Below, piece after piece: positions 11,232-11,982 of a stretch of DNA of 11,982 nt (its first letter is position 1; each line of letters opens with the position of its first letter). The position numbers were made by a program, and so were the translations under genes. Source of the DNA: CAYTYZ01 sp964442385. Lineage in GTDB: Bacteria > Patescibacteriota > Microgenomatia > UBA12405. The DNA lies in contig CAYTYZ010000023.1 in assembly GCA_964442385.1 (NCBI GenBank), positions 1-11,982 on the forward strand, read 5' to 3'. The notes under the pieces were generated by a model, which saw only the letters and a program-made list of their open reading frames with translations, was not told the origin of the DNA and did not search any database.

Positions 11232-11982
11232 CTTCCAGGTATTGGTCAAAGGAGTAGGTTGTTTCAACTACTGATATTGGCTTGGTTATTACAGGGCCTA
11301 AAAGTGGAGTAGATTTCATTTCATAGTTACCAGGCGTAAGTCCTTCGAACTTGACTGGGAATGTTTCATCGTGTGTAGAGCTGTAATCATAATTTACTAA
11401 TAGCAGCTGGGTGTTAGTAGGGGTTTTGGAGGCTAGGGACGAAACCCAAGAACCCTCGCCTGAGAGAGCTAGACGCTGCCCTGAGAGCTTATTAGCAAAA
11501 AGTAGGGCCTCATAGCGAGGCTTGGTTTTGGCTCCTGTGGTGGGGTGGCTGATAAGGCCCCAGCCCGAACTGCCATCAACACGTTTACTAGGCCCATCGA
11601 CTAACTCAAAATGAAATATTTTATGAACTTTACCTGCTAGTCTGGTAATGGTAGCCAGGGTATGGATAGCACTAACGTTATTGTCGTAGGCCTTGTCAGG
11701 TTCACTATTAACCCCAATTTCGGTAATCAGTCTTTCGATACTATTATATTTGGGATATTGAGAAAGCAGGGCGTTGGCTTTTTCAATATTTTTTTCAAAA
11801 TTAAGCGGGTCTTTTTGGTAATCGTGCCAGGATATGAAGTCTAAACGTAGTTTGTTTTTATTTACATGGGTCAGAAGTGACTTAGCCCAATTGTCATAAT
11901 AGGCAGTTGTAGCTGGGCCGCCTACTTTGAAAAAGGTGCCAGTGGCGCCATCAGTCACAGCTTTGGCTGTGGTGGTATAAAG
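11194..11982 (-). CDS. probable GH39-like glycoside hydrolase, C-terminal part (5' end outside window)
   Basis: The frame is open to the right window edge (the GTG at 11958 is probably an internal Val), so about 262 C-terminal residues are present. The first part resembles a TIM-barrel glycosidase of the GH39 (beta-xylosidase/iduronidase) type: FFKVGGPATTAYYDNWAKSL, RLDFISWHDYQ, then LITEIGVNSE, whose Glu would be the nucleophile, and HFELVDGPS. The last ~95 residues form a beta-sandwich-like accessory domain (TQLLLVNYDYSS, FEGLTPGNYEMKS, SAVLIELRRL) as in GH39 enzymes. The acid/base Asn-Glu motif would be upstream of the window. No substrate can be given. It converges on rseP and overlaps its last 38 bp; stop is TAG. 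Confidence 0.6.
   Translation of the reverse strand, partial: LYTTTAKAVTDGATGTFFKVGGPATTAYYDNWAKSLLTHVNKNKLRLDFISWHDYQKDPLNFEKNIEKANALLSQYPKYNSIERLITEIGVNSEPDKAYDNNVSAIHTLATITRLAGKVHKIFHFELVDGPSKRVDGSSGWGLISHPTTGAKTKPRYEALLFANKLSGQRLALSGEGSWVSSLASKTPTNTQLLLVNYDYSSTHDETFPVKFEGLTPGNYEMKSTPLLGPVITKPISVVETTYSFDQYLEANSAVLIELRRL

Noticed and set aside
1..11982. CRISPR array, rRNA genes, insertion-sequence transposase or complete secretion operon
   Set aside because: I looked for regularly spaced repeats, rRNA signatures and transposase or secretion genes and saw none; the TraG/HerA-like ATPase is alone.

Overview
The window looks like a chromosomal segment of a Candidate Phyla Radiation (Patescibacteria) bacterium, most plausibly from the Microgenomates side. 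This is inference from gene content: a short one-core EF-Ts, a ribosomal protein S2 with a lysine-rich N-terminal extension, rpsB-tsf-frr with no pyrH between tsf and frr, a solitary four-helix-bundle (23S rRNA intervening-sequence type) gene, a stand-alone TraG/HerA-like ATPase and several uncharacterised proteins. Host genes are AT-rich, mostly use AGA/AGG for arginine, and usually lack a Shine-Dalgarno sequence. TGA ends one AT-rich gene, so UGA recoding is unlikely.

Layout. 1-650: 3' end of topA (+). 712-978 and 1047-3284: a small Cys-containing protein and a 745-aa P-loop ATPase (both -). 3359-3856: unknown 165-aa protein (+), divergent from the ATPase. 3857-4085: non-coding. About 4086-5020: a compositionally foreign, GC-richer island of four tiny ORFs followed by a dense run of RNA-like hairpins. 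5127-5804: RlpA-like double-psi beta-barrel lipoprotein. 5848-6483: unknown 211-aa protein. 6610-7638: membrane protein built from two copies of a four-helix unit, ending in a strong intrinsic terminator. 7811-9711: rpsB, tsf, frr behind a structured leader. 9744-10115: four-helix-bundle gene (-), bracketed by inverted AATCAG-type repeats. 10167-11231: rseP-type site-2 protease. 11194-11982: C-terminal part of a probable GH39-like glycoside hydrolase (-), overlapping the rseP tail.

The host genes form a housekeeping and envelope set: DNA topology (topA), translation elongation and recycling (rpsB, tsf, frr), membrane proteolysis (rseP) and cell-wall or surface functions (RlpA-like, GH39-like). 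A recurrent pattern is a -10 element ending only 5-8 nt before the ATG, implying leaderless mRNAs (3284-, 3359+, 5127+, 5848+, possibly 9163+ and 10115-). Two apparent ORF starts (5109, 5842) should be moved to 5127 and 5848 for this reason.

The most unexplained element is the island at about 4086-5020. Sixteen of 17 arginine codons in its three best ORFs are CGN, against 1 of 16 in the neighbouring RlpA-like gene. Its ORFs are packed with short Shine-Dalgarno-like spacers, and its 3' part folds into at least five strong hairpins. I do not recognise any of its proteins.
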